Below, one piece after another: positions 1-8,542 of a DNA stretch of 64,000 bases. The notes beneath the pieces were generated by a model. The model was not told the origin of the DNA and did not search any database. It was given only the letters and a program-made list of their open reading frames with translations. The stretch comes from Betaproteobacteria bacterium. GTDB lineage: Bacteria; Bdellovibrionota_B; Oligoflexia; Silvanigrellales; Silvanigrellaceae. The DNA is taken from assembly GCA_016868315.1 (NCBI GenBank), contig VGHE01000004.1, positions 1 through 64,000 on the forward strand, given 5' to 3'. How positions within the stretch are numbered: position 1 is the stretch's first letter; each line of letters starts with the position of its first letter. The translations under genes were made by a program, and so were the position numbers.

Positions 1-318
1 TGACGTTCATTTGGTTAAAACCGCGCGTCCGTTACAAACTTCTCCAAGCATTGCTGCTCGAATCACTCTGTCGCTTCGCACGGCTCTTCCCGCACTCTGT
101 GACTTCTTTCTTCTCTTTTCAAAGAACACCGCATTTCTGCGTGAGGGGCGTGTTTAGCCATGTGAGGTGGAGGTGTCAAGACCAGTTTCTAATTTTTTTT
201 TGAGCGCAAGAAGTGCAATGTTTTTCGCCATTTTCAATTGAATCTTTCCTCAATTGGAGTTAATCGGGGGTATTGAAGTTCCTTATATCACTCCCCTCAA
301 AGCTGTCTGGAGGACTTC
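1..318. other. Non-coding leader upstream of guaB
   Basis: No convincing gene on either strand. The stretch holds a run of nine T at 193-201 and a 7-bp inverted repeat (235-241 with 250-256, loop of 8). A GGAGGA ribosome site lies at 309-314. It presumably contains the guaB promoter, but no -35/-10 pair stands out clearly enough to call. Nothing resembles a known purine riboswitch core. Confidence 0.5.
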
Positions 319-1830
319 GTGACCATCGATTTTTCATCCAAGATGAAACTGCGCGGACTTACTTTTGACGATGTTTTATTGATTCCGGATGCATCTGAGA
401 TTCTCCCGTCCGAAGTCAATCTAGCCACACAGCTTGCACCAGATTTTCATCTTTCATTGCCACTTTTATCGGCAGCGATGGACACCGTGACCGAGTCGAA
501 GCTTGCAGCACAACTCGCTCGACTGGGTGGAATAGGCATCGTTCATAAAAACATGCCCTCGGCTGAACAGGCAGCGCATGTGAGCGCAGTGAAAAGGAGT
601 GAGGCCGGAATTGTGAGCGAACCTCACTCTCTTCCTGAGAGCTGCAAGGTCGCAGATGCGAAAAGACTGATGCTTGAAAAGCAAATTTCTGGATTGCCCA
701 TCCTGAGCGGAACGCGTCTCATGGGTCTTCTGACTTCGCGCGACCTCAGAAGCGCCTTGAATGATGACCAACCCGTCAGCGAACTTATGACACCCCTGGG
801 CAGACTCGTGGCGCTGCAGGTTCCTAACCGCGTTGAACAGGTGACCGAGTCCCTCGCAACAGAAGCCGCTCGCCTTATGCACCAGCATCGCATTGAAAAA
901 CTTCCGCTCGTCGACCAGCTCGGCAACCTCCAAGGCTTAATGACTCTGCGCGACTTGCGTAATCGGCGCGAGTATCCGCATGCAACGAAGGATGCACGCG
1001 GTCGGCTGCGGGTCGGTGCTGCGGTTGGCGTAAGTTCCATTGAAGTGGAAGAACGTGTCCCAGCTCTGCTCTCCGCCGGAGTGGATTTGATAGTTGTCGA
1101 CACTGCACATGGCCACAGTAAAGGGGTAATAGATGCCGTTCGTGCGATCAAACAAAAATGTGGCTCGGCAGTAACACTCGTCGCAGGGAATATTGCCACC
1201 GGCGAAGCTGCCTTGGCACTTGCATCAGCCGGAGTTGATGCTGTCAAAGTAGGAATTGGGCCAGGCTCTATCTGCACCACACGTGTGGTTGCGGGAGTCG
1301 GTGTTCCGCAGGTCTCTGCTGTCATGAATGTCGCGGCGGCACTGCAGGGAACACAAGTTAAAATTATTGCTGACGGTGGGCTGCGCTACAGCGGTGATGT
1401 CTGCAAGGCCATTGCCGCTGGGGCACACGCTGTCATGGTGGGAAGCCTTTTTGCCGGCACCGACGAGGCGCCCGGCGACAGAACGCTCTATCAGGGGAAG
1501 GTGTTCAAAAAATACAGGGGAATGGGCTCGATTGGCGCGATGAAGTTGGGATCAAAAGACCGTTATTTTCAGGGAACGATCACCGATAAAAAATTGGTTC
1601 CAGAGGGTATTGAAGGACAGGTTCCTTACAAAGGCCCACTAGCGGATGTTGTCCATCAACTCACGGGCGGACTGCGCGCCGGCATGGGATATGTCGGTGC
1701 TGCATCAATTGATGAACTGCGGTCAAAGTCTAAGTTTGTCGAGATCACTGGAGCGGGATTACGTGAGAGCCACGTCCACAACGTTCAAATCACCGAAGAG
1801 GCTCCAAACTACTCGACACGTCCGTTTTGA
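319..1830 (+). CDS. guaB: IMP dehydrogenase
   Basis: Catalyses the NAD-dependent oxidation of IMP to XMP, the first committed step of GMP synthesis in the cytoplasm. The 503-residue protein has the usual IMPDH length. It shows the N-terminal barrel start (LTFDDVLLIP), a central CBS-domain pair at about residues 105-215 and the catalytic loop GPGSICTTR with the nucleophile Cys near residue 319. Barrel motifs such as ADGGLRYSGD follow. The start is GTG at 319, four bases after GGAGGA. guaA follows 69 bases downstream on the same strand, so both steps from IMP to GMP are encoded together. Confidence 0.97.
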   Translation: MTIDFSSKMKLRGLTFDDVLLIPDASEILPSEVNLATQLAPDFHLSLPLLSAAMDTVTESKLAAQLARLGGIGIVHKNMPSAEQAAHVSAVKRSEAGIVSEPHSLPESCKVADAKRLMLEKQISGLPILSGTRLMGLLTSRDLRSALNDDQPVSELMTPLGRLVALQVPNRVEQVTESLATEAARLMHQHRIEKLPLVDQLGNLQGLMTLRDLRNRREYPHATKDARGRLRVGAAVGVSSIEVEERVPALLSAGVDLIVVDTAHGHSKGVIDAVRAIKQKCGSAVTLVAGNIATGEAALALASAGVDAVKVGIGPGSICTTRVVAGVGVPQVSAVMNVAAALQGTQVKIIADGGLRYSGDVCKAIAAGAHAVMVGSLFAGTDEAPGDRTLYQGKVFKKYRGMGSIGAMKLGSKDRYFQGTITDKKLVPEGIEGQVPYKGPLADVVHQLTGGLRAGMGYVGAASIDELRSKSKFVEITGAGLRESHVHNVQITEEAPNYSTRPF

Positions 1831-1899
1831 TAGCTTTGACCCCGACCAGCACCAGAGTGCATCTGTCCGAAAACCTCCTCTTTTTCTTGGAGAAATGCG

Positions 1900-3447
1900 A
1901 TGATTCTGATTGTTGATTTTGGCTCGCAGTACACTGAAGTTCTTCACCGGGTCGTGCGCGAAACAGGAATCAAGGTGCAAGTTGCGCTGCCAGACGAAGT
2001 TAACAACTTCCAAACTCTCTCAAACGCGAACATCCGCGGTGTCATCCTCTCCGGGGGACCCCACAGTGTTTATGGGGTGGGTGCGCCCACGCTCGATAAG
2101 CAATTTCTTGATGGCCGATTTCCAGTTTTGGGCATCTGCTACGGCATGCAACTTATGGCGCATCTGCTGGGGGGACGCGTTTCTCGAGGCCACCAAGCTG
2201 AATACGGCCCTGCTAAACTCAACATGTCTTCAAGAAATGCAAATCTTGTTCCTGATGAGCTTCTTCAAGAACACGTTTGGATGAGTCATGGAGACCATGT
2301 TGACGCACTTCCTGAAGGCTTTGATTGCATCGCAAAAACTTCCGACAACCTCAATGCCGTTATCGCGCATAAGGATAAGAAGCTCCTGGGACTGCAGTTT
2401 CATCCTGAGGTCGTGCACACGACGCGCGGACAAAGTTTGATCCGCCATTTCGTTTTCAACATATGCGGAAATGAAGCAGGGCAGCAGCTTCAATCCTTTA
2501 AACCCAAAGCCATCGAACTGCTCGACAAACAACTTGCCTCGCTGGAACCCAATTGTGATGTCCTCTGCGCATTGAGTGGCGGTGTTGATTCCACCGTCGC
2601 AGCGACCTTGCTCTCTGAACAAATTGGCCAAAGGCTGCAGTGCGTTTTTGTCGACACAGGCTTGCTGCGCAAGAATGAGTTCAATGCCACCCTCGCTCTT
2701 TATAGAGAAAAATTGCAGTTGAATGTCCATGCGGTGAATTCGGCTGAATTGTTCCTGCAACGCCTGCAAGGGATCACCGATCCGGAACAAAAGAGAAAAA
2801 TCATCGGCAAGACGTTCATCGACGTCTTCGAAGCTGAGAGCAAAAAATTCACGCGCTGCCGGGCTCTGGTACAGGGCACCATTGCGAGTGACGTTATTGA
2901 ATCCTCGCATTCCTCTGCGCATGCTCAGGTCATCAAGAGCCACCACAACGTGGGCGGATTGCCAGAGAAAATGAACATGAGCCTGGTCGAACCCCTGCGC
3001 CACCTCTTCAAGGATGAGGTCAGAGCACTTGGACGGGAATTGGGTATTCCGGAGGACTTCATTCGCCGCCATCCTTTTCCCGGACCAGGCTTAGCTCTGC
3101 GTGTATTGGGCGAAATCACTCCTGAGCGACTCGCTCTTTTGCGCGAGGTCGATGCGGTTTTGATAGACCAGCTGCACCGCGACGGGCTCTATGACGCTGT
3201 ATGGCAAGCATTTGCAGTGCTGCTTCCTGTGAAGTCGGTTGGAGTCAAAGGCGATGGACGCAGCTATGACTCAGTCGTTGCCCTGCGTTGCGTTGGATCA
3301 AAAGATGGAATGACGGCCGATTGGTCAAAACTTCCGCTCGAGTTTTTGGCGACTATTTCACGACGAATTACCAACGAGGTCGCTGGGATAAGTCGTGTCG
3401 TTTACGATATTACCTCGAAGCCACCCGCAACCATCGAGTGGGAATAA
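1900..3447 (+). CDS. guaA: GMP synthase (glutamine-hydrolysing)
   Basis: Converts XMP to GMP using ATP and glutamine. The 515-residue protein has the class I amidotransferase domain first, with nucleophile Cys near residue 80 in LGICYGMQ and the His/Glu partners near 168/170 in FHPEVVHT. The ATP-pyrophosphatase domain follows, with the PP-loop LSGGVDST near residue 226. The C-terminal dimerisation domain ends in the typical PPATIEWE. The ATG at 1900 follows a GGAGAA ribosome site. It probably shares a transcript with guaB. A long hairpin lies just past the stop codon. Confidence 0.97.
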   Translation: MILIVDFGSQYTEVLHRVVRETGIKVQVALPDEVNNFQTLSNANIRGVILSGGPHSVYGVGAPTLDKQFLDGRFPVLGICYGMQLMAHLLGGRVSRGHQAEYGPAKLNMSSRNANLVPDELLQEHVWMSHGDHVDALPEGFDCIAKTSDNLNAVIAHKDKKLLGLQFHPEVVHTTRGQSLIRHFVFNICGNEAGQQLQSFKPKAIELLDKQLASLEPNCDVLCALSGGVDSTVAATLLSEQIGQRLQCVFVDTGLLRKNEFNATLALYREKLQLNVHAVNSAELFLQRLQGITDPEQKRKIIGKTFIDVFEAESKKFTRCRALVQGTIASDVIESSHSSAHAQVIKSHHNVGGLPEKMNMSLVEPLRHLFKDEVRALGRELGIPEDFIRRHPFPGPGLALRVLGEITPERLALLREVDAVLIDQLHRDGLYDAVWQAFAVLLPVKSVGVKGDGRSYDSVVALRCVGSKDGMTADWSKLPLEFLATISRRITNEVAGISRVVYDITSKPPATIEWE

Positions 3448-3463
3448 GTCATCCATTTTGTCG

Positions 3464-3515
3464 GCGAAACTGAGAGCAATAGCTTGAGCAATGGTTTGCT
3501 TTCAGATAGTTTCGC
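3464..3515 (+). promoter_or_regulatory. Long hairpin between guaA and ahcY
   Basis: Positions 3464-3479 pair with 3496-3503 and 3508-3515 as two 8-bp helices (one G-U pair) separated by a 4-base bulge (3504-3507). The apical loop is 16 bases. It begins 17 bases after the guaA stop and ends 42 bases before the ahcY start. It lacks a clean T tract, so it is not a textbook intrinsic terminator. It may end or stabilise the guaA message, or act as an ahcY leader element. Confidence 0.5.
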
Positions 3516-3557
3516 TCCGCTTTGACTCGTTTTAGTACAATCATCAAGGAGCGCGCT

Positions 3558-4850
3558 GTGGACTATAAAGTAAAAGACATCAGCCTTGCCACTCAGGGTC
3601 GTCGTGAAATCGAAATTGCTGAAAAAGACATGCCCGGCCTGATGATTCTTCGCGAAAAATACGGAAAGACAAAACCGCTTAAGGGGGCGCGTGTTGCTGG
3701 CTGTCTGCACATGACAGTTCAAACAGCAGTTTTGATTGAAACCCTGATCGAGCTCGGCGCCGAAGTGCGTTGGTCAAGCTGCAACATCTTCTCCACTCAA
3801 GACACTGCTGCTGCAGCCATCGCCAAGGCCGGAATTCCTGTCTTTGCTTGGCGAGGCGAGACCGAAGAAGAATACTGGTGGTGCGTTGAGCAAACCATCA
3901 AATTCGCAGGCGGCAAGGGTCCAAACATGATTCTCGACGACGGTGGTGACCTCACCTCCTACGTCCACAAGAAGTTCCCCGCCATGCTTTCTGAAATCCG
4001 TGGCATCTCCGAAGAAACAACGACAGGCGTGCACCACCTGCACATGATGCTCAAACATGGCGAACTGAAGGTTCCTGCCATCAATGTGAACGACGCAGTT
4101 ACGAAGAGTAAGTTCGACAACCTCTATGGTTGCCGCGAGTCGCTCGTGGACGGCATCAAACGTGCTACAGACGTGATGGTTGCCGGAAAAACAGTTGTGG
4201 TCGCTGGCTTTGGTGATGTGGGCAAAGGCTCTGCACGCTCGATGCGCGGAATGGGCGCACGCGTGATCGTCACTGAAATCGATCCGATCAATGCTTTGCA
4301 GGCAGTCATGGAAGGTTATGAAGTGCGCACGCTTGAAGAGGCACTTCCAGAAGCTCATGTCTTCGTTACCGCCACCGGATGCTGCGACGTCATCAAGGCA
4401 GAGCACATGGCGAAAATGAAAGATCAGGCCATCGTGTGCAACATTGGCCACTTCGATGTTGAAATCGATGTTGCTGGATTGAAGTCTTACCCAGGTGTTC
4501 AGCACACCAACGTCAAGCCCCAGGTGGACAAATACAAGTTCCCCACAGGCAATGAAATTATCCTTCTCGCAGAAGGACGCTTGGTAAACCTTGGATGTGC
4601 AAACGGCCATCCTTCGTTCGTGATGAGCACAAGCTTTACCAACCAGGTTCTCGCGCAGATCGAGCTCTGGACTAACTCAAAGAGCTATCCTGTTGGAGTG
4701 TACACACTTCCCAAGAAGCTTGACGAAGAAGTCGCACGCCTCCATCTTGCGAAGCTTGGCGTCAGCTTGACACAGCTCAGCTCAAAACAGTCTGAGTACT
4801 TGAACATTCCTGTCGACGGTCCTTACAAGCCAGAGATGTATCGCTACTGA
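3558..4850 (+). CDS. ahcY: Adenosylhomocysteinase
   Basis: Hydrolyses S-adenosylhomocysteine to adenosine and homocysteine with bound NAD, relieving product inhibition of methyltransferases. The roughly 430-residue protein shows the NAD-binding loop GFGDVGKGS near residue 217, the substrate-domain motif DDGGDLT, and [12 protein letters not shown] towards the C-terminus. It ends in PYKPEMYRY, typical of the family. I choose GTG at 3558 because AAGGAG sits six bases upstream. An in-frame TTG at 3522 has no such site. metK, which makes the SAM upstream in this cycle, is also in the window (39575-40792) but is not linked. Confidence 0.96.
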   Translation: MDYKVKDISLATQGRREIEIAEKDMPGLMILREKYGKTKPLKGARVAGCLHMTVQTAVLIETLIELGAEVRWSSCNIFSTQDTAAAAIAKAGIPVFAWRGETEEEYWWCVEQTIKFAGGKGPNMILDDGGDLTSYVHKKFPAMLSEIRGISEETTTGVHHLHMMLKHGELKVPAINVNDAVTKSKFDNLYGCRESLVDGIKRATDVMVAGKTVVVAGFGDVGKGSARSMRGMGARVIVTEIDPINALQAVMEGYEVRTLEEALPEAHVFVTATGCCDVIKAEHMAKMKDQAIVCNIGHFDVEIDVAGLKSYPGVQHTNVKPQVDKYKFPTGNEIILLAEGRLVNLGCANGHPSFVMSTSFTNQVLAQIELWTNSKSYPVGVYTLPKKLDEEVARLHLAKLGVSLTQLSSKQSEYLNIPVDGPYKPEMYRY

Positions 4851-4875
4851 AAAAAAGGGAGCCCTGGTGGCTCCC
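4851..4875 (-). terminator. Intrinsic terminator, minus strand (hslO side)
   Basis: A perfect 7-bp stem (4857-4863 with 4869-4875, 5-base loop) is followed on the minus strand by six T (A run at 4851-4856). It would end transcripts coming leftward from hslO. On the plus strand it directly follows the ahcY stop. Confidence 0.75.
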
Positions 4876-4899
4876 TCAATTTCTATTTCGGCAAAGACG

Positions 4900-4923
4900 A
4901 CCCGGGTTCTTCCCGGGTTTTTT
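4900..4923 (+). terminator. Intrinsic terminator of ahcY
   Basis: A 7-bp G/C-rich stem (4900-4906 with 4912-4918) is followed by T through 4923. It stands between the convergent ahcY and hslO. With the hairpin at 4857-4875 it forms a back-to-back terminator pair, one suited to each strand. Confidence 0.85.
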
Positions 4924-4932
4924 ATTTAGGAG

Positions 4933-5841
4933 TCAGTTGAGAACGGTGGAAGAGCTCGACTGATCAGCGGTCAGCAATTCCTGTGCAAGCTGCCTCAGTC
5001 TTGCGACCTCAACATTGAAATTCTTGTTGCAGTAATGGCAACGAACCTCCGCAGGCTTGCCTTCATCTGCCATGGTGACCAACTCGTCGTGACCCAGCTT
5101 TTTCAGCATGGACTCGACTGACTCTTTTGAACATGTGCAGCCCCAACTGGGGTTCATGCTGTTGATGGCGCGCACCTGATGCGGAATGAGCTTCGCAGAA
5201 ACCTGATCGGGGTCATGCGTCCCTTCGCCGAAAAGTTCGCGGAAGGGCGGAAGGGCTTCAACATGCTGCCACAGCTGTTGCGAAATTTCGGGTTTGAGAT
5301 TTGGAAGTTCAAGATAGATAACACCCGCAGCATACAGCTGGCCATCTTTTGGACTGTGCCAACAGTCGACGCGTACCTGGGTTTTCATCTGGTAGCTGGT
5401 TTCGAGATGGGCGTTCACCGCAACTTCGAGAGAGTGCGTCTCCGTACCTGAAATGCCCTCAAACAGCTGGCTCGTTCCAGACCGCGAACGCAACGAACGC
5501 ACAACCCAGGGCAGAACCGGGGAGCGTCCCTCTTTTAACTGACGAACAAGTGCCGACTCAGCATTTGTTTCAAGATATCCACGCGTAACAGCATGACGGG
5601 TCGTCTCCACACCCATTGTGCAGTTGTTGCCGGAATGAAAGCGCAAATTGATACGCTCCTCGTCTTCCAGAATCGAAGCCAACAACACACCTGACAATAG
5701 CCCTTGGCCAAGCAATTCGGCCTCTGCCCCCACGAGCCCATGCATCGCCTGAGCCTGCCTCACAAGAGAGGTCAAATGCAGCATTCTGAAAGCGTAACGT
5801 GTCTCGACATCGGTGCCATAAAACAGGTAGTCTTGGAACAT
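4933..5841 (-). CDS. hslO: Redox-regulated chaperone Hsp33
   Basis: Hsp33 is a cytoplasmic holdase switched on when oxidation removes the zinc from its C-terminal cysteine centre. The 302-residue protein keeps all four cysteines in the family arrangement: CxC at about 235/237 and CxxC at about 268/271 (CHYC). The N-terminal substrate-binding half (start FQDYLFYGTD) is also recognisable. The ATG at 5841 is preceded on the minus strand by AAAGGA. It is a single-gene unit, divergent from galE and convergent with ahcY. Confidence 0.95.
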   Translation of the reverse strand: MFQDYLFYGTDVETRYAFRMLHLTSLVRQAQAMHGLVGAEAELLGQGLLSGVLLASILEDEERINLRFHSGNNCTMGVETTRHAVTRGYLETNAESALVRQLKEGRSPVLPWVVRSLRSRSGTSQLFEGISGTETHSLEVAVNAHLETSYQMKTQVRVDCWHSPKDGQLYAAGVIYLELPNLKPEISQQLWQHVEALPPFRELFGEGTHDPDQVSAKLIPHQVRAINSMNPSWGCTCSKESVESMLKKLGHDELVTMADEGKPAEVRCHYCNKNFNVEVARLRQLAQELLTADQSSSSTVLN

Positions 5842-5913
5842 CGGAATATCCTTTGCGGGCGGTCATGCACTGCCACATCGGTCGCGTAACATAGGAAGAC
5901 ACGGGAGTGAAGC

Positions 5914-6924
5914 GTGAAAGTCTTGGTCACCGGTGGAGCCGGATATATTGGGAGCACTGTCTGCTCGGCGCTTCTTGATTCTGGTCATATGCCCGTCATC
6001 CTGGATTCTCTTGTGACGGGTCAGGAGGTCTTCACTCAGGGGCGGATCTTCTACAAAGGTGACATCGCGGACGCTGCCTTGGTTGGACGCTTGTTCGATG
6101 AACACCCGGATATCCAAGTCGTAGTCCATTGTGCGGCACTGATCGTCGTTCCAGAGTCGATGGAAAAACCCTACGAGTATTATCGCGAGAATGTTTCCAA
6201 ATCTACGGAATTCTTCAAAATTCTTGTCGACCGAGGTATCTCGGGAGTTGTGTTCAGTTCGTCGGCGTCGATCTACTCCGTTGTTGAAAATTTCAAAGTC
6301 ACCGAAGACTCACCCCTTGCACCGCAGAGCCCCTATGCGCGCACAAAATTCATGATGGAAATGGTACTTAAGGACTTTGCTACAGCGTATGGACTGAGAG
6401 GAATTGCTTTACGTTATTTCAATCCTATTGGTGCTGACCCGAAACTGCGCAGCGGCATACACGTGCGCGAGCCTTCACACGTCGTAGGAAAATTGGTTGA
6501 CTGCGCCCGCGGTAAACTCCCTAAGTTCGAAGTCACTGGCGTAAACTGGCCGACGCGCGATGGTAGCGGATTGAGAGATTACATCCACGTCTGGGATTTG
6601 GCTCGGGCGCATGTTGCTGCAGTGGAAAAATTCAATGGCATCTTCCACAGCAAGCCAAACAATGAACGATATGAGGTAATTAATCTCGGCACCGGCCAAG
6701 GCGTGACCGTCAAAGAGCTCCTGGCGTCGTTTGAGCGCGTGTTCGGAAAAGCCCTCAACAAAGGTGAGGCACCTCCACGTCCCGGCGACAACGCAGGCTC
6801 CTACGCGAGCTGCGAAAAAGCTCAGGACTTATTGCTCTGGAAGGCCGAAAAATCCATCGACGAAGGAATCAGGGATGCATTGCGTTGGGGTGAAATGCGT
6901 CGGACAGTTTTGGGATATGACTGA
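5914..6924 (+). CDS. galE: UDP-glucose 4-epimerase
   Basis: Interconverts UDP-glucose and UDP-galactose, supplying galactose units for envelope polysaccharide or the Leloir pathway. The short-chain dehydrogenase fold is shown by the N-terminal VTGGAGYIGS dinucleotide loop. The catalytic Ser lies in FSSSASIY and the Tyr/Lys pair in YARTK. RYFNPIGADP and RDYIHVWDLA are typical GalE segments. Length (336) fits. The start is GTG at 5914 after a GGGAG-like site. No other Leloir genes are adjacent, so a polysaccharide role is a guess from context only. Confidence 0.93.
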   Translation: MKVLVTGGAGYIGSTVCSALLDSGHMPVILDSLVTGQEVFTQGRIFYKGDIADAALVGRLFDEHPDIQVVVHCAALIVVPESMEKPYEYYRENVSKSTEFFKILVDRGISGVVFSSSASIYSVVENFKVTEDSPLAPQSPYARTKFMMEMVLKDFATAYGLRGIALRYFNPIGADPKLRSGIHVREPSHVVGKLVDCARGKLPKFEVTGVNWPTRDGSGLRDYIHVWDLARAHVAAVEKFNGIFHSKPNNERYEVINLGTGQGVTVKELLASFERVFGKALNKGEAPPRPGDNAGSYASCEKAQDLLLWKAEKSIDEGIRDALRWGEMRRTVLGYD

Positions 6925-7024
6925 ATATCAGGCCAACTGATCGAATATTTTTGGGCTGCATGCATCCTTATTTCGAATCTTTAGAGCCTCTGGCATCGAC
7001 GTTGTGATGACCGGAGGTTTCCAT

Positions 7025-8542
7025 ATGAGAAAACTGAAGATTATATTTTTTGCTCTCTGTGCAACGTCTATCTGTGGCTGCGACAACATCTTTCAGGAAA
7101 AAGATGACCCGGAGCTTTCCCAACAGACTCCTTCACCGAACACTGAGCCCTACCCAGATTCTCAGCCGCAGGAAGACAAAACGCCTTCCTCACGCAGTCC
7201 CAATGACGCGAATCCAGAGGGAAGTGAGGCGTTGCCAGCAAATGACCTCGAGCCCATTTATGAACTGACTCTGAGTGAAACCAAAGATGAAACGAACTTT
7301 TCAGCGTGGTTGAACACTGCCGAGGGAACTGCTCTGATCGCTCAAGTCGGAAAATACAAGCACAATGAAAATGAATTAAATCTGCATCGCGATACGCTCA
7401 TTAGTTACAGCACATTTGCACATGAGCGTCCTCTCCGTATCAGAACTCATGGCCATCACCTCACCTTAGTGGGGCATTCCATGTCCAATCTCTTTGTTGA
7501 GACCCACGCTGAGGGCAAGCCGTCAGGCAACGTCATCGTCTACTTAACAAGTTCCGATCTGCCCACAATCAATGCGGAGGGAAAGGATGGAAGCTCTGGA
7601 GCGAATGCAGAGTGTTCAGGATCGAAGAACACATGCGTTGCAGTTTCGGATCGCACAACCCGACGGACACAGCTCCATGAGCGATTCGAATGGCGTGAGG
7701 AATTGCGCGAGCAACGCTTTGGATGGAATGACAGCAGCGTGCATCCCGACTTCCGCACAGCAATTCAAAAGCATGTTGCAGGCAGTTCGCCTGATGTCGT
7801 TAGAAATAGTATCTGTGAGACAGGCACAACAATCAACATGTACATTTCAGAACCTGAGCTCTCCGGTGAACTCACCCTTCACCAAACAATTCGCTTTCCG
7901 GTTCCGCAGTCACCTTTGCAAGAAGACCTTGCTCCAGATGCTCAGCTTGTTGCGGGCGGTGACGGAGAAGATGGTCAGAATGCGGGAAACGTGCGTATTT
8001 TCCAACTTTCAAATGAAGCGCGCATACGAGAAAGTATCGTGAGGGGAGGGCGACCGGGACGCGGAGGAATGAATCTCAAAATACCCGCAGCAAAAGAAGC
8101 GGAGGAAATTGTTTTGGATAGTGAGGTAATCTCTGAAGCTTTCTCGCTCCAAAACCTGGTTGCGAAACGCAACGTGGTTGCAACCTGTGCCAGTGAAATT
8201 GGAGGGAATCCCAGAAAGGTTTTTAGAGTTATCACTGAGGCTTTCAAATCTCCGTTTGTCCACATCAAAACGAGCATACAACTCGACAAACACACTCTAA
8301 AAATACTTGCGCGTGCTGCAGGAGAAGATATCGATCCTCAGAGTCCGGAGATGGCTCTGTCGGGTGCTGAAGGAAAAAGTGCCTTTGCAAAATGGAGTTC
8401 AGTGGCATCGTGGGCTGCCTGGCGGAAACTCATCCCCAACGACATCTTACTTCCCATAGAGGCCATCAATCAGTCGGCAAACAGCATTTCGCCCGAGAGA
8501 TTTTCGGGCGCGGTATTCGGGCTCAGAACGCTGCCGTTGTAG
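7025..8542 (+). CDS. Unrecognised lipoprotein with Gly/Asp-rich loops
   Basis: Function not recognised. From ATG 7025 (GGAGG at 7013-7017, spacing 7) the protein of about 505 residues opens with a lipoprotein signal peptide (basic RKLK, hydrophobic stretch, then SICGC). The mature N-terminus should therefore be lipid-anchored. An acidic, Pro/Ser-rich linker covers about residues 20-75. Two short Gly/Asp/Asn-rich stretches follow (EGKDGSSGANAE and GGDGEDGQNAGN), and then GRPGRGG. Such loops often bind calcium or cap beta-solenoids, but I see no regular repeat. Its last 73 bases overlap the 3' end of the convergent LpoA-like gene. Confidence 0.7.
   Translation: MRKLKIIFFALCATSICGCDNIFQEKDDPELSQQTPSPNTEPYPDSQPQEDKTPSSRSPNDANPEGSEALPANDLEPIYELTLSETKDETNFSAWLNTAEGTALIAQVGKYKHNENELNLHRDTLISYSTFAHERPLRIRTHGHHLTLVGHSMSNLFVETHAEGKPSGNVIVYLTSSDLPTINAEGKDGSSGANAECSGSKNTCVAVSDRTTRRTQLHERFEWREELREQRFGWNDSSVHPDFRTAIQKHVAGSSPDVVRNSICETGTTINMYISEPELSGELTLHQTIRFPVPQSPLQEDLAPDAQLVAGGDGEDGQNAGNVRIFQLSNEARIRESIVRGGRPGRGGMNLKIPAAKEAEEIVLDSEVISEAFSLQNLVAKRNVVATCASEIGGNPRKVFRVITEAFKSPFVHIKTSIQLDKHTLKILARAAGEDIDPQSPEMALSGAEGKSAFAKWSSVASWAAWRKLIPNDILLPIEAINQSANSISPERFSGAVFGLRTLPL

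Noticed and set aside
624-1325. 233-codon open frame antisense to guaB
   Set aside because: No ribosome site or recognisable protein; it is the mirror of the guaB codon pattern.
2230-3072. 280-codon open frame antisense to guaA
   Set aside because: Shadow of guaA with no family likeness; several other long antisense frames (3774-4610, 22030-22896, 48731-49684) were rejected for the same reason.
3540-3600. SAH riboswitch before ahcY
   Set aside because: A short GGAGCGCG stretch near the start codon recalls part of the SAH core. The matching downstream half and pseudoknot would fall inside the coding region, and I cannot pair them.
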